DNA of 60,748 bases from Pseudomonadota bacterium (GTDB taxonomy: Bacteria; Desulfobacterota; Desulfobacteria; Desulfobacterales; Desulfobacteraceae): positions 1-60,748 of the forward strand of contig JAHJLN010000049.1 of assembly GCA_018821715.1 (NCBI GenBank), written 5' to 3'. Position 1 is the stretch's first letter. Each line of letters begins with the position of its first letter. The notes beneath the pieces were generated by a model. That model ran no database searches and had not been told where the DNA came from. It was given only the letters and a program-made list of their open reading frames with translations. This document shows, piece after piece, positions 45,156 through 54,556 of this stretch. The position numbers and the translations under genes were made by a program.

Positions 45156-45536
45156 TTAATCGGTTGTGTGTTTTTCTGATGAATTATCTGTCTTATCCGG
45201 TTCTTTATCTTTTGGAGAAGTCTCTCCATTATTATCCGGAACGTCTTTGCCTGGTGTTTTGAAATCAGAATCTGTTTTGGAATCAGAAGGGGTCTCTGGA
45301 TTAATATTGGCATCTTTAAAAATTGCTTTGAGATCTGTTTTCGGATCTTCAATATCCTTCATGTCTTTTACCGTTGTTTCAATATCAATGCTGCGTTTGA
45401 AATCCTGGGCAGAACGTTTGAATTCCCCCATGGCGCGGCCCAGTGTTTTGGCAAGGTCAGGCAGCTTTTTCGGCCCGATGACAATGAGTGCTATTGCCAG
45501 AATTAATAAGATTTCAGGCATTCCAAGACCAAACAT
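45156..45536 (-). CDS. tatB: Twin-arginine translocase TatA/TatB-type subunit
   Basis: A 126-residue protein with one N-terminal membrane helix (MPEILLILAIALIVIGPKKLPDLAKTLGRAMGEFKRS), the amphipathic helix after the GPKKLP hinge, and a long acidic, Ser/Thr-rich tail. The length and tail resemble TatB; the MPEILLI/GPKKLP region is TatA-like too, so the subtype is uncertain. It precedes tatC in the same direction. No second TatA gene is nearby. Confidence 0.85.
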   Translation of the reverse strand: MFGLGMPEILLILAIALIVIGPKKLPDLAKTLGRAMGEFKRSAQDFKRSIDIETTVKDMKDIEDPKTDLKAIFKDANINPETPSDSKTDSDFKTPGKDVPDNNGETSPKDKEPDKTDNSSEKHTTD

Positions 45537-45634
45537 TCTCTATTTTAACTCCTTATTGTATAAAATACCGATAATTCAGAATCTAAGTTTTACACTGAAT
45601 GATGGCGGAGTGTCAAGAAAGGATATCTTATGCT

Positions 45635-47116
45635 TTACGTCTGCTGGGTTGATCTTCTTGCCCCTGTTGTGTTTGAGCGATTATTTTGCCGGGTTCTGTC
45701 TGTAGTTGCATCTGGTCTTCGTTTCCCTTTGAAGGGTTGTCTTTTTTTAGCCTTTGGTTTTGAATAATATTTTTTCCGCGGCGGGGGAAGGGGTTTGTCC
45801 AGTTCTTCAGACGGATACTCGCAGATGATTTTATTGCCCAGCACTTCTTCTATTTTAGGAATATAAAAAGAGCTCATCTCATCGGCAAAGCTGATGGATA
45901 TCCCGGTTGCACCCGCTCTTCCGGTTCTTCCGATTCGATGGATATAATGTTCGGGTTCCTGGGGCAGATCATAGTTAATGACATGGCTGATATCTTTAAT
46001 ATGTAATCCCCGGGCAGCCACATCGGTTGCAACTAATATATTGATTTGGCCGTTTTTAAAATTTTCCAGAACTTTAAACCGTTTATCCTGGGAGATATCC
46101 CCTGAAAGAACACTGCATTTCTGGCCGTATCGTTCAAGCTTTTCCGACAGAATTCTTGCCGTGTCTTTACGGTTTACAAACAAAAGCACGCGGGTCAGCT
46201 GCTCAGTGTTGATCAGATTATAGACATGTCTGAATTTATCTTTTTCAGCTGAAATATAGACAATCTGCTGAATGCTGTCAGCTGCGGCCTGATCAGGGTC
46301 TGTTTCTATCTTGACGGCTTCTTCGGTTGTCCAGCTTTGGGCAAGTCTTAAAACATCCTCTGTCAGTGTTGCTGAAAAGAACAGGGTCTGGCGATTGTTT
46401 TTATGGGGTGTTTTTAAAATGATTCTTCGGACATCGGGAATAAATCCCATATCCAGCATACGATCTGCTTCATCAAGGACAACAATTTCAACCTTGGAAG
46501 GGTTGATCAATCCTTTACCCATAAAATCAATGAGACGTCCGGGCGTTGCAACAATAACGTCAACCGGTTTTTCCGTAAGCTGGGTCTGCTGCTGTTTATA
46601 ACCGGTACCGCCAAAAATGGATATGATTCTGATATTTGTATATTTGGCAAGGCCCATGAAATCTTTTTCAATCTGATAAACAAGTTCTCTTGTTGGCGCA
46701 AGAATTAATGCTCTCGGGCTTCCATTCCTGTTTTTAACCGGTTTTTTTAAAAATGCCGTCAAAATCGTTATAATAAAGCTGGCACTTTTTCCGGTGCCTG
46801 TCTGGGCCTTGGCAGTGGCATCCTTTCCTTCCAGGGTGTGGGGTAAAAGTTTTGCCTGGATAGGGGTGCAGTAATTAAATTTTAAATCGGCAATGGCATG
46901 CATGACAGTTAACGGCAGATCAAAATCATGAAATCTTGTTTCCCCTTCCTTGGGGTCTACTGGAAAATCATCCATGGACCATATTTTTTTCTTGGGCTTA
47001 GGCAATCGTTGTTTTTGGATGGTGGCTTCTGGGCTGGAAGGTGGCGGAGTCAAAACGGATTGTATGGTAGGCTTTTTGCTAAAAAGCGTTTTTAAAAATA
47101 TAAAAAATTGTTTCAA
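45635..47116 (-). CDS. rhlE: DEAD-box ATP-dependent RNA helicase (RhlE-like)
   Basis: A 493-residue DEAD-box helicase. Visible motifs are the Q motif region (FDLPLTVMHAIADLKFNYCTPIQ), AKAQTGTGKSAS, PTREL, VATPGRLIDFM, VVLDEADRMLDMGF, FFSATL, LLFVNRKDTARIL, ATDVAARGLHI and YIHRIGRTGRAG. The N-terminal ~45 residues and the C-terminal ~70 (KKYYSKPKAKKRQPFKGKR) are basic, low-complexity RNA-binding tails. RhlE proteins remodel ribosomal and structured RNA, often at low temperature. It stands alone on the minus strand between tat and the MoaD gene. Confidence 0.92.
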   Translation of the reverse strand: MKQFFIFLKTLFSKKPTIQSVLTPPPSSPEATIQKQRLPKPKKKIWSMDDFPVDPKEGETRFHDFDLPLTVMHAIADLKFNYCTPIQAKLLPHTLEGKDATAKAQTGTGKSASFIITILTAFLKKPVKNRNGSPRALILAPTRELVYQIEKDFMGLAKYTNIRIISIFGGTGYKQQQTQLTEKPVDVIVATPGRLIDFMGKGLINPSKVEIVVLDEADRMLDMGFIPDVRRIILKTPHKNNRQTLFFSATLTEDVLRLAQSWTTEEAVKIETDPDQAAADSIQQIVYISAEKDKFRHVYNLINTEQLTRVLLFVNRKDTARILSEKLERYGQKCSVLSGDISQDKRFKVLENFKNGQINILVATDVAARGLHIKDISHVINYDLPQEPEHYIHRIGRTGRAGATGISISFADEMSSFYIPKIEEVLGNKIICEYPSEELDKPLPPPRKKYYSKPKAKKRQPFKGKRRPDATTDRTRQNNRSNTTGARRSTQQT

Positions 47117-47222
47117 TCGTTACTTTCTATTAAGGGTTAAAATATTAACAGCCTGACAGTTAACAATGATTCTTAACAGACAGTCCGTTATTTGTGAAGC
47201 TAAAATTGTGAAAACTTAAAAT

Positions 47223-47420
47223 TTATCCTCCGGCAACCATAGGCAAAAGTTGGATTTTTGAGTTGTCGGGGATGATGGTTTCATCAAACTTTGGACTTGA
47301 AACAAGGGTGCCGTTTAAACGGACAACCGAGCAGAATTCAACATTATCAAGTGTTGTTAAAAGAGATGCAATGGTCAAGTCTTCTGACCACTGCATCTTT
47401 ATTCCATCCACTTCTATCAT
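47223..47420 (-). CDS. MoaD/ThiS-family sulfur carrier, linked to AOR
   Basis: A 65-residue ubiquitin-like protein ending in VAGG, the C-terminal Gly-Gly that is adenylated and thiocarboxylated in MoaD and ThiS. The fold pattern is beta (IEVDGIKMQW), helix (IASLLTTL), beta (CSVVRLNGTLVS), beta (KIQLLPMVAGG). It starts three bases after the aldehyde oxidoreductase gene. MoaD-like genes are often paired with AOR genes and may supply sulfur for that enzyme's tungstopterin; which target it serves here is inference. Confidence 0.85.
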   Translation of the reverse strand: MIEVDGIKMQWSEDLTIASLLTTLDNVEFCSVVRLNGTLVSSPKFDETIIPDNSKIQLLPMVAGG

Positions 47421-47423
47421 GGG

Positions 47424-49562
47424 TTATTGAACCCCGTTTTTCCTCAGAATTTCCAAAACATCCGGAAAATCAATGCCAAGTCGTTTAACGGTTTTAACGG
47501 TGGGAATCCCGTTTCGGGTCCATCCGCGCCGTTCATAAACTGCATCCTTTAGCAATTCATACTGTTCTTCTCTTTTTTGTCTTAATGCAGCAACTTTTTC
47601 TTTGGAGCTCATGCTGCTGATGTCAAGGCTGTATTTTTCTTTGAGCTGCCCGTCATATCGATCTTTTCGTGATTCGTATTCCTCAACGGTCACAGGACCG
47701 ACGGCCCTGTAGGGTAAGGTGTCGTGTTCTCTTGTGCCGTACCCCATTTTCAGGTTGAAAATTCTCTGGAAGTTATACACTGCCTCACTCATTAAAATGA
47801 GATCATCAGGACTTGATTTTCGGCCGGTAACGGCACTGAAGAAATCCGCATACCATCCCAGATGCTTTTCAACTTTGGCAGGTTCTGATGTTGTTTTATT
47901 GTCTTCAGGAACAATATCATTCCAGGGCAGTTTGCAAAGACCGCAAAGACCGAACCAGGTCCTGAACATGGGGAACCAGTGCAGGGCCTCTGCTTTGTTT
48001 TCAAAGGTCGGCATGAAATTGTGAACCATATCCAGGAAGATCAGCCAGGCTTCATCGTGCTGGGGGCCTTTGAGGGCAAGTCCGTATCCGCCCTGCTGGG
48101 CAAGGGATTCCTTGGTGATGTATTCGGAAAACTCAAGGCCCTTGGATTCCATGCCAATGTCCTGCATAAAAGCGCTGTCGGCACCAAAATCTTTTGCAAA
48201 AATGTCTTTCATCTGTCTGATACCTTTGCCGACAATGGCGCCGAATCCTTCTCCCCTTGCCATCTGGTGAATGATTTCTAAAGCATTAAATCGGCTGCCA
48301 AAGCTTAAATCCATTCCGCCGGTATGGTCGGTGGTAATCAACTTGTTTTCAAAACATTCCATGACAAACCCCAGGGACGTCCCGACAGAAATGGTGTCCA
48401 GGCCATATGCATCACAATAAAAATTAATTTCAAGAATGGTTTGGGCATCAAAAATACCCAGGTTGGAACCGCAACCGGCTACGGTTTCATACTCAGGGCC
48501 GTCGACAAAAACCTTTTTCCCTCTGTAGGGACCTGTAAAGGGTGAAAAATCTTTCACTCCGTGGGCACAGGCAACGGCACAGCCTCTCCAGCAGCCGTCA
48601 AAACCTTTGTCAAAGATATGTTCAAACACGTCTTCTCCGATGACACGGCTTTGAGGATGTGATCCAAACTTGAAGTTATGGACGGGCAGGCAGTCATGAT
48701 CATTCATTATGGGCACAAGGTGGGTGGTTCCGACAAGAGCCATCCTGTTCTGTTTGGGATCAAGTTCATTGATTTCTTTTGCATGGCTTTTGGTAACAAG
48801 TTTTAGACCATTAAAATCAGCAGGATTGTTGGATTTCATGGAAATGGCACCATATCTTGCCACAATGGCTTTAATTTTTTTATCGGCAAAAACAGTTCCG
48901 ATCCCACCGCGGCCGGCTTGTTTGTAGCGGACCATTTTACGCCCGGCATCCCACCAGGAAAAGTTCAGGCACCCGAAAAACGTATGTTCTGCCCCCGGAC
49001 CTGCCGTGACAACAGACACATTGACCGGTTTTTCTTCATCAAAATGATGGGTTAAAGCTTTTGAAAGTTCATAGGAATCTACTGGCAGGTCTTTTGCTTC
49101 AAATACTTTGATTTTATTTTCAATCCCGTCAATGAAAATAACGGTATCGGTTTTGGCTTTGCCATCAACCTGTATTACATCAAAGCCGGAAAATTTTTTA
49201 TAGGGTCCGAAATATCCCCCCACATTTGAATCAATGGGAGCACCGGTTAAAGGGGAAATGGCAGTCACAATACTTTTCCCGCCGCCGGGGTATCCCGGAG
49301 TACCGCCCAATGGGCCCGAAGAGATACAAATCGCGTTTTCAGGATCATTCCATTTGGTACTGCCTGAAACAGCATTCCACATCAGCCACAGATCATACCC
49401 CTTTCCGCCGATGAATTTGTTTTTAATTTTTTCTTGGATAGGGTTGATCATGATCTCGGTTGAATCTAAATTAACGCGAAGGGATTTATCAGTATACCCT
49501 TTTTTAACTTCTGATTTTTCATAAGAGATGGATTTTATCTCTTTAAGGTTGATTTGACCCAT
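47424..49562 (-). CDS. aor: Aldehyde:ferredoxin oxidoreductase (tungsten-pterin family)
   Basis: A 712-residue AOR-family enzyme. N-terminal pterin-domain blocks include FIGGKGYDLWLMWN, ISSGPLGGTPGYPGGGKSIV and VGGYFGPYKKFSGFD; then GRGGIGTVFADKKIKAIVA. The [4Fe-4S] Cys residues are in CWRGCAVACAHG near 320 and in GLCGLCKLPWNDI near 535. Such enzymes oxidise aldehydes to acids (or the reverse) with ferredoxin, using tungsten bis-pterin. It is about 100 residues longer than the classical Pyrococcus AOR (about 605). Paired with a MoaD-like gene. Confidence 0.9.
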   Translation of the reverse strand: MGQINLKEIKSISYEKSEVKKGYTDKSLRVNLDSTEIMINPIQEKIKNKFIGGKGYDLWLMWNAVSGSTKWNDPENAICISSGPLGGTPGYPGGGKSIVTAISPLTGAPIDSNVGGYFGPYKKFSGFDVIQVDGKAKTDTVIFIDGIENKIKVFEAKDLPVDSYELSKALTHHFDEEKPVNVSVVTAGPGAEHTFFGCLNFSWWDAGRKMVRYKQAGRGGIGTVFADKKIKAIVARYGAISMKSNNPADFNGLKLVTKSHAKEINELDPKQNRMALVGTTHLVPIMNDHDCLPVHNFKFGSHPQSRVIGEDVFEHIFDKGFDGCWRGCAVACAHGVKDFSPFTGPYRGKKVFVDGPEYETVAGCGSNLGIFDAQTILEINFYCDAYGLDTISVGTSLGFVMECFENKLITTDHTGGMDLSFGSRFNALEIIHQMARGEGFGAIVGKGIRQMKDIFAKDFGADSAFMQDIGMESKGLEFSEYITKESLAQQGGYGLALKGPQHDEAWLIFLDMVHNFMPTFENKAEALHWFPMFRTWFGLCGLCKLPWNDIVPEDNKTTSEPAKVEKHLGWYADFFSAVTGRKSSPDDLILMSEAVYNFQRIFNLKMGYGTREHDTLPYRAVGPVTVEEYESRKDRYDGQLKEKYSLDISSMSSKEKVAALRQKREEQYELLKDAVYERRGWTRNGIPTVKTVKRLGIDFPDVLEILRKNGVQ

Positions 49563-49866
49563 TTATTACTCCTTGGCTATAAAATCTTTTTTTCATTTTT
49601 TGATTAAAGCTTGCAACCCCTAATTTTGTAAGCTTATTTGATTGAAGTCTCTATATCATAATTTTGGATTTAAGTATAGAAACAACCAAACAATTCATAT
49701 TGATTTGAAATGGTTAAACCATTAATAATATATTCTTCCATGGATGTCAACGATGAAAACCAAATATTTAATAAAGCTAAATAGGTAAAAAAACTTGACT
49801 TTTTGCACTATTCATAGTTAACCAGAACATTGAAAGCTACCAAATTATTGAAAAAAGGTAATATAA
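49563..49866. other. Divergent intergenic region between AOR and YggT genes
   Basis: A 304-base AT-rich gap. It contains a perfect 15-bp palindrome (49709-49723) and a TTGACT at 49795-49800 facing the yggT gene, for which I see no good -10 partner. No reading frame worth calling. Confidence 0.55.
49709..49723. promoter_or_regulatory. Perfect 15-bp palindrome between divergent genes
   Basis: AATGGTT, one base, AACCATT: 7-base arms, perfect. Central position between the AOR and YggT genes suits an operator, perhaps for aldehyde or tungsten response. Direct evidence is only the symmetry. Confidence 0.4.
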
Positions 49867-50166
49867 ATGCTCATATTAGCCAATCTTTTTGAAGCCATAG
49901 CCGTTGTGATGGATTATGCACTGACATTTTATATGTGGATTGTTGTCGCGGGTGCTGTTTTGTCATGGGTGAGTCCTGATCCTTATAATCCTATTGTACG
50001 GTTCATCAATACAGCAACAGAGCCGGTTTTCCATCAAATTAGAAAAAGACTTCCTGTCAGTTTCGGAGGACTTGATATATCTCCTGTTATCGTGATTTTA
50101 GCTATTATTTTTCTTCAGACATTTGTTGTAAACAGCCTTCATGGGCTGGCACGCTCAATAGCATAA
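49867..50166 (+). CDS. YggT-family membrane protein
   Basis: A 99-residue protein with two membrane helices (around 5-33 and 75-95) and the YggT motif LSWVSPDPYNPIVRFINTATEPVFHQIRKRLP. Family members are found beside cell-division and wall genes and may help osmotic and envelope integrity. It is followed 19 bases later by the DivIVA-like gene, an order known from division gene clusters. Confidence 0.88.
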   Translation: MLILANLFEAIAVVMDYALTFYMWIVVAGAVLSWVSPDPYNPIVRFINTATEPVFHQIRKRLPVSFGGLDISPVIVILAIIFLQTFVVNSLHGLARSIA

Positions 50167-50185
50167 TAAAAAGTGAGGTATTCTT

Positions 50186-50686
50186 ATGGGCATAACACCA
50201 CTGGTTGTTAAACAAAAAGAGTTCACAACAAGATTCAGAGGCTTTGATGTTCAGGAGGTGGATTTTTTTCTTGAAGAGGTAAGCAAAGAACTTGATAAAC
50301 TGAATCATGCCATTCAAAGTCTTCACGAAGAAAATCACCGGCTTAACCTGGAAAATCAGGGCTATAGGAAAAGAGAAAATTCCATGAAGAACGCCATGAT
50401 CCAGTCCCAGAAAGTCCTGGATCAAATGAAGGAAAATGCTCAAAAATCTTCACAGTTAACTATGGCCAATGCTGAAGTGGAAGCGGAAAAAATATTGAAC
50501 CGGGCTCATAAAAGACTTTCACAGCTCCACAGTGATATTATTGAGTTGAAACGGCAACGGATTCAGCTTGAAATGCAGATCAGTGCAGTACTTGAATCCC
50601 ATTCAAAAATGCTTGAGATGACAAAGGAAGAAAACAAGGCTGCTGATGAAACCGATTCTACATTGAAGTTTATCAAACAGGCATAG
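50186..50686 (+). CDS. DivIVA-domain protein
   Basis: A 166-residue coiled-coil protein. The N-terminus (PLVVKQKEFTTRFRGFDVQEVDFFLEEVSKEL) is the lipid-binding DivIVA domain; long heptads follow from about 35 to 155 (KILNRAHKRLSQLHSDIIELKRQ). DivIVA proteins sense membrane curvature and recruit partners to poles or septum. The pairing with YggT and with downstream pilus retraction ATPases and wall genes suggests a pole-organising role. GAGGT precedes the ATG. Confidence 0.88.
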   Translation: MGITPLVVKQKEFTTRFRGFDVQEVDFFLEEVSKELDKLNHAIQSLHEENHRLNLENQGYRKRENSMKNAMIQSQKVLDQMKENAQKSSQLTMANAEVEAEKILNRAHKRLSQLHSDIIELKRQRIQLEMQISAVLESHSKMLEMTKEENKAADETDSTLKFIKQA

Positions 50687-50757
50687 TTTTTCAATACGTC
50701 TTTCCCTGGCTTGTGCAGGGAAACGTCAGAACCATTAAATAAATAAGGGTATGGAAA

Positions 50758-51840
50758 ATGGCTGAAATTGATGCTTTTTTTAAGCTGATGCATGAGCAGG
50801 GCGCTTCCGATCTCCACCTGGCTTCGGGCCAGCAACCCGCCATCAGACTTCATGGTGATATTGAACGCATTAAATACGAGACCCTGACCAGTGATAAACT
50901 CAGAGGGCTGTTGTATGAAATCACTTCCCAGGAGAAAATCAAGACCTTTGAAGAAACAGGAGATGTGGATTTCGGTTATGAGATTCCAGGGCTTGCCAGA
51001 TACAGGGCAAATTATTTTATGCAAAAAAGCGGTGTTTCAGCAGTTTTTCGTGAGATCCCGTCTGAAATATTGACAGCAGAACAGCTGGGGCTTCCCCCGG
51101 TTATTTCAAAACTGGCTGACCTTCCAAGGGGACTTGTCCTGGTTACGGGACCAACCGGTTCCGGTAAGTCGACCACCTTGGCCGCTATTATTGATCAGGC
51201 CAACAGAAACAGAAAAGATCATATTATCACTGTGGAAGACCCCATCGAGTTCGTGCACAGAAGTCAGAGCTGTATTGTGAACCACCGGGAGGTGGGACTG
51301 CACACACAGACCTTTTCAGCAGCACTTCGGGGGGCATTGCGTGAAGACCCGGATATTATTCTTGTGGGTGAGCTAAGGGATCTTGAAACGATTTCTCTTG
51401 CCATAGAAGCGGCATCCACAGGTCATCTGGTCTTTGGAACCCTGCATACCTCTTCTGCCGCCAAAACCGTTGACAGAATTATTGAAGTGTTTCCCTCCAC
51501 GGAACAGGCCCAGATACGATCGACATTGTCGGATGGCCTGCGGGCGGTTGTCGCCCAGACATTGTTTAAGAGAATTGATAAAAGGGGTCGGTGTGCGGCT
51601 CTGGAAATTCTTGTGGCAACCCCTGCTGTACGAAATCTTATCCGGGAAGCTAAAACACACCAGATCCCCTCCATGATTCAGACAGGAAAACAATACGGGA
51701 TGCAATTGCTGGATGATGCCATCATGCAGCTGTATAAAAAAGGGTGGATCAGCCCGGATGAGGCATATGGCAAGGCAAATAACAAATCCTTGTTCAGACC
51801 GTTCTTAAAGAATCCGCCGGCTGATTTTACAGAAGCTTAA
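50758..51840 (+). CDS. pilT: Type IV pilus retraction ATPase PilT
   Basis: A 360-residue PilT. It has the N-terminal ASDLHLASGQQPAIRLHGD block, Walker A GPTGSGKSTT, the Asp box HIITVEDPIEFVH, Walker B DPDIILVGELRD, the His box SLAIEAASTGHLVFGTLHT, and the PilT signature AVRNLIREAKTHQIPSMIQTG needed for retraction. It powers pilus retraction and twitching. No pilin or PilB gene is in the window. A second paralogue follows 38 bases later. Confidence 0.94.
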   Translation: MAEIDAFFKLMHEQGASDLHLASGQQPAIRLHGDIERIKYETLTSDKLRGLLYEITSQEKIKTFEETGDVDFGYEIPGLARYRANYFMQKSGVSAVFREIPSEILTAEQLGLPPVISKLADLPRGLVLVTGPTGSGKSTTLAAIIDQANRNRKDHIITVEDPIEFVHRSQSCIVNHREVGLHTQTFSAALRGALREDPDIILVGELRDLETISLAIEAASTGHLVFGTLHTSSAAKTVDRIIEVFPSTEQAQIRSTLSDGLRAVVAQTLFKRIDKRGRCAALEILVATPAVRNLIREAKTHQIPSMIQTGKQYGMQLLDDAIMQLYKKGWISPDEAYGKANNKSLFRPFLKNPPADFTEA

Positions 51841-51878
51841 AAACCAGTCTTTATCCGTTTAATTTTAAGGAAGACGGC

Positions 51879-53042
51879 ATGAAAAAACAACAGATTGACC
51901 ATATTCTTTCCAAAATGCTGGACTCCCATGACAATGTTTCAGATTTGAACTTCACCCCGGGCAAACCGCTGCAGGTTGAAAGTTCGGGAGAATTGGTTGC
52001 AGTGAACATAGAGCCGGATTTTAAATTACTGACACCCTTTCAGACTGAAATATTTGCTTTGAATTTGATTAATAACAACCGAAAATTAACTGAAACGCTT
52101 ATCAGAGAAGGATCTTGCGACCTGTCCTATCAACTGGGAAATAAAGCGCGGTTCAGGGTGAATATATTTTCAAGATCCGGCAAGTATTCCATTGTCCTAA
52201 GAAAGCTTGAAACAAGAATCCCCACAATTGATGAGCTGAATCTGCCCAAGGCATTTCATAAAATGTCTGAAGAAAGAAACGGTATTATTTTTGTTACAGG
52301 AGCGACCGGTTCCGGAAAATCAACATCCCTTGCAGCGCTGTTGGATAAAATAAATGTAACCAAGTCCGTTCATGTCATCACCCTTGAAGATCCCATTGAA
52401 TATCAGCATTCCCAGAAAAAAGCCACATTTAACCAACGAGAGCTGGGAGCTGATTTTGATGCCTTTGCAACGGGATTGAGGGCTGCATTGCGGCAGGCAC
52501 CAAAAGTGATCCTGGTGGGGGAGATGCGTGACAGGGAAACCGTGGAAATTGGTCTTTCTGCCGCTGAAACAGGTCATCTGGTTCTTTCAACATTGCATAC
52601 CGTAGATGCCGGCCAGACCATTAACCGTGTTCTGGGCATGTTTTCCACTGAAGAAGAAAAACAGATCAGAATCCGACTGGCAGATACCATCCGATGGATT
52701 GTGTCCCAGAGATTATTGCCAAAGATCGGCGGCGGCAGGGTGGCGGCCTTTGAAATTATGGGGTCCAATCTGAGGGTAAAAGATTCCATTCTCCATGGGG
52801 AATCTGAAGGAAAGACATTCAATGATATTATTACCTCAGGAAAGGCACAGGATATGGTTTCTTTTGATGAATATATTGTTTCTCTTTATGAAGAGGGAAT
52901 GGTCAGTGAGGATATTGCATCGTCCTATGCATCCAGGAAAGACATTGTCGGCAGAGGGCTTGATTCAATAAAAAGCTCCCGTGGCGAGACCACAACAAAG
53001 ATTGATTCATTGGAAATTGATCATGGATATCAAGGAAGTTAA
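51879..53042 (+). CDS. pilU: PilT/PilU-type ATPase
   Basis: A 387-residue second PilT-like ATPase. Walker A GATGSGKSTS, Asp box HVITLEDPIEYQH, Walker B APKVILVGEMRD and His box IGLSAAETGHLVLSTLHT are intact. The AIRNLIRE signature of PilT is not seen (GSNLRVKDSILHGESEGK stands near that position), and a ~45-residue C-terminal tail (SRKDIVGRGLDSIKSSRG) is added, both more like PilU. PilU assists PilT in retraction against load. It is probably co-transcribed with pilT and the next genes. Confidence 0.85.
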   Translation: MKKQQIDHILSKMLDSHDNVSDLNFTPGKPLQVESSGELVAVNIEPDFKLLTPFQTEIFALNLINNNRKLTETLIREGSCDLSYQLGNKARFRVNIFSRSGKYSIVLRKLETRIPTIDELNLPKAFHKMSEERNGIIFVTGATGSGKSTSLAALLDKINVTKSVHVITLEDPIEYQHSQKKATFNQRELGADFDAFATGLRAALRQAPKVILVGEMRDRETVEIGLSAAETGHLVLSTLHTVDAGQTINRVLGMFSTEEEKQIRIRLADTIRWIVSQRLLPKIGGGRVAAFEIMGSNLRVKDSILHGESEGKTFNDIITSGKAQDMVSFDEYIVSLYEEGMVSEDIASSYASRKDIVGRGLDSIKSSRGETTTKIDSLEIDHGYQGS

Positions 53043-53045
53043 GCT

Positions 53046-53654
53046 ATGAATGTGACATGCCATAATTGTAAAACAAAACTCAATATTCCGGATCACAAAA
53101 TTCCCAAGGATAAAGAGGCGTCATTTAAATGCCCCAAATGCAAAGAAACCGTCCTGGTCCCCGCCCTAGCTCAGCAAAAACCTGCCGGGGAAATTAAAAG
53201 ACAACCCAATCCCATCTCTTTTGAAGAACGGCAAAATGCCCTTGTTTGCATTGAAGATTCTGAATTGAAAAAAAAGGTGTACGCAATCATTCAACAGATG
53301 GGATTCAATGCTGAAGCTGTAACTGATACCAAAGCCGCATTAAATAAAATGGAATATCATATTTATCATCTGGTGATCATTGATGAGGCCTTTGAACCCA
53401 CAATGGGGATATCCGGTATTATTGACCGGATGAATACCATTGACATGTCTTTAAGACGAAGGATCTGTCTTGTTTTGGTCAGCAGCAAGTACAATTCCAA
53501 TGATAATATGGTTGCCCTGCATTCCAGTGTGAATGCGATCATTCACCGGGACGATATCCCCCATCTTGAACCGTTTTTATCCAAAGTACTAATAGAACAT
53601 AAAAATTTTTATACGGTCTATAGTGAATCCTTGAGACTGGCCGGGAAAGCGTAA
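53046..53654 (+). CDS. Zinc-ribbon protein with degenerate receiver-like domain
   Basis: A 202-residue protein starting three bases after the PilU-like gene. Residues 1-40 are an MJ0042-type zinc ribbon (CHNCKTKLNIPDHKIP, then CPKCKETVL). After a linker, residues 60-195 look like a receiver fold (NALVCIEDSELKKKVYAIIQQMGF; HLVIIDEAFEP; RICLVLVSSK), with the key aspartates only partly kept. It may be a signalling adaptor for the pilus ATPases. The function is unknown. Confidence 0.72.
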   Translation: MNVTCHNCKTKLNIPDHKIPKDKEASFKCPKCKETVLVPALAQQKPAGEIKRQPNPISFEERQNALVCIEDSELKKKVYAIIQQMGFNAEAVTDTKAALNKMEYHIYHLVIIDEAFEPTMGISGIIDRMNTIDMSLRRRICLVLVSSKYNSNDNMVALHSSVNAIIHRDDIPHLEPFLSKVLIEHKNFYTVYSESLRLAGKA

Positions 53655-53680
53655 AGGAACGGTGCATATAAAAATTTTTT

Positions 53681-54556
53681 ATGATCCGGCAATGGTATGA
53701 GCCTCTAAATTTTTCTGAAAGGTTAAAAAGAACCTTTTCTTTTCTGAATATTGCCATCTTTATGGTTACGGCCATCTTTGTTTTTTCTGAATTCAGGTTT
53801 GACTGGGCTGAGAATCTTGTCGGCACTTACCTTGCTTCCACAAATGACCTTCGTCCTGAAACAGGAGCTGTCTGGGAAGCGGGAAAACAAACCTCCAGTG
53901 CCCACGAGTCCCTTAATAAGATTATCAGTAAAAAAGAAGATACCCGCCAAACTGTTCATCAGGCATCCACGTTTTCTTTCCTTGCATCAAGCATAGTGCC
54001 GGGCGAGTGGGTTACCTTGGAAAAGCAACAGTTCAAGTCCCTTTACCTGGCCCTTGAAAAATCCACGGCTTTAAAAATTATTGAACCTGCTCAGTTGGTC
54101 TGGTTGCTCAAAGGCAGTTCCCTTGACCGGATATTCTGTGAAGGTATCATCGGGGGAATCAAGATATATTTTATTGATTCTGAAAACAGGGTGATCAAAC
54201 AGATTGATCTTAAAAAGGAAGATATCCTTGAGATTGAAAACGGTGACAAGCCTGTTTCAGGAAAACTTGCGGATATGGCAGGGTTTTCAGGGCGTACCTA
54301 TCCGGCCAGGAACTTTTTTGACGCATTGTTTAAACTGCCGCCTGATATGATTCCCGATTTGATCGTAAACCCTGAAGCATTACTTGCCCAGGAGGGGAAA
54401 ATCACCCGTGTCGGGATCTGGAATGAAGCTGAAAATGGGTATATAAAACTTGGTTTTGAATTCCAAGAAAAAAACAGCACACAGGTTGTGTTTGTAAAAG
54501 GTCGTGAATGGGCAGTCTGGCAGGTGAGTCTGAATCTTAAGGGGGAAGAAAATTGA
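53681..54556 (+). CDS. Membrane-anchored protein of unknown function before the PBP gene
   Basis: A 291-residue protein with one N-terminal membrane segment (FLNIAIFMVTAIFVFSEF, about 22-40) and a periplasmic domain of about 240 residues that I do not recognise. Its stop overlaps the start of the penicillin-binding-protein gene (TTGA at 54553-54556), a sign of translational coupling, so it may be a partner of that enzyme in wall synthesis. That role is inference from position only. Confidence 0.7.
   Translation: MIRQWYEPLNFSERLKRTFSFLNIAIFMVTAIFVFSEFRFDWAENLVGTYLASTNDLRPETGAVWEAGKQTSSAHESLNKIISKKEDTRQTVHQASTFSFLASSIVPGEWVTLEKQQFKSLYLALEKSTALKIIEPAQLVWLLKGSSLDRIFCEGIIGGIKIYFIDSENRVIKQIDLKKEDILEIENGDKPVSGKLADMAGFSGRTYPARNFFDALFKLPPDMIPDLIVNPEALLAQEGKITRVGIWNEAENGYIKLGFEFQEKNSTQVVFVKGREWAVWQVSLNLKGEEN

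Noticed and set aside
53539-53959. Minus-strand frames across the zinc-ribbon and unknown membrane genes
   Set aside because: Antisense to coupled plus-strand genes and without motifs.
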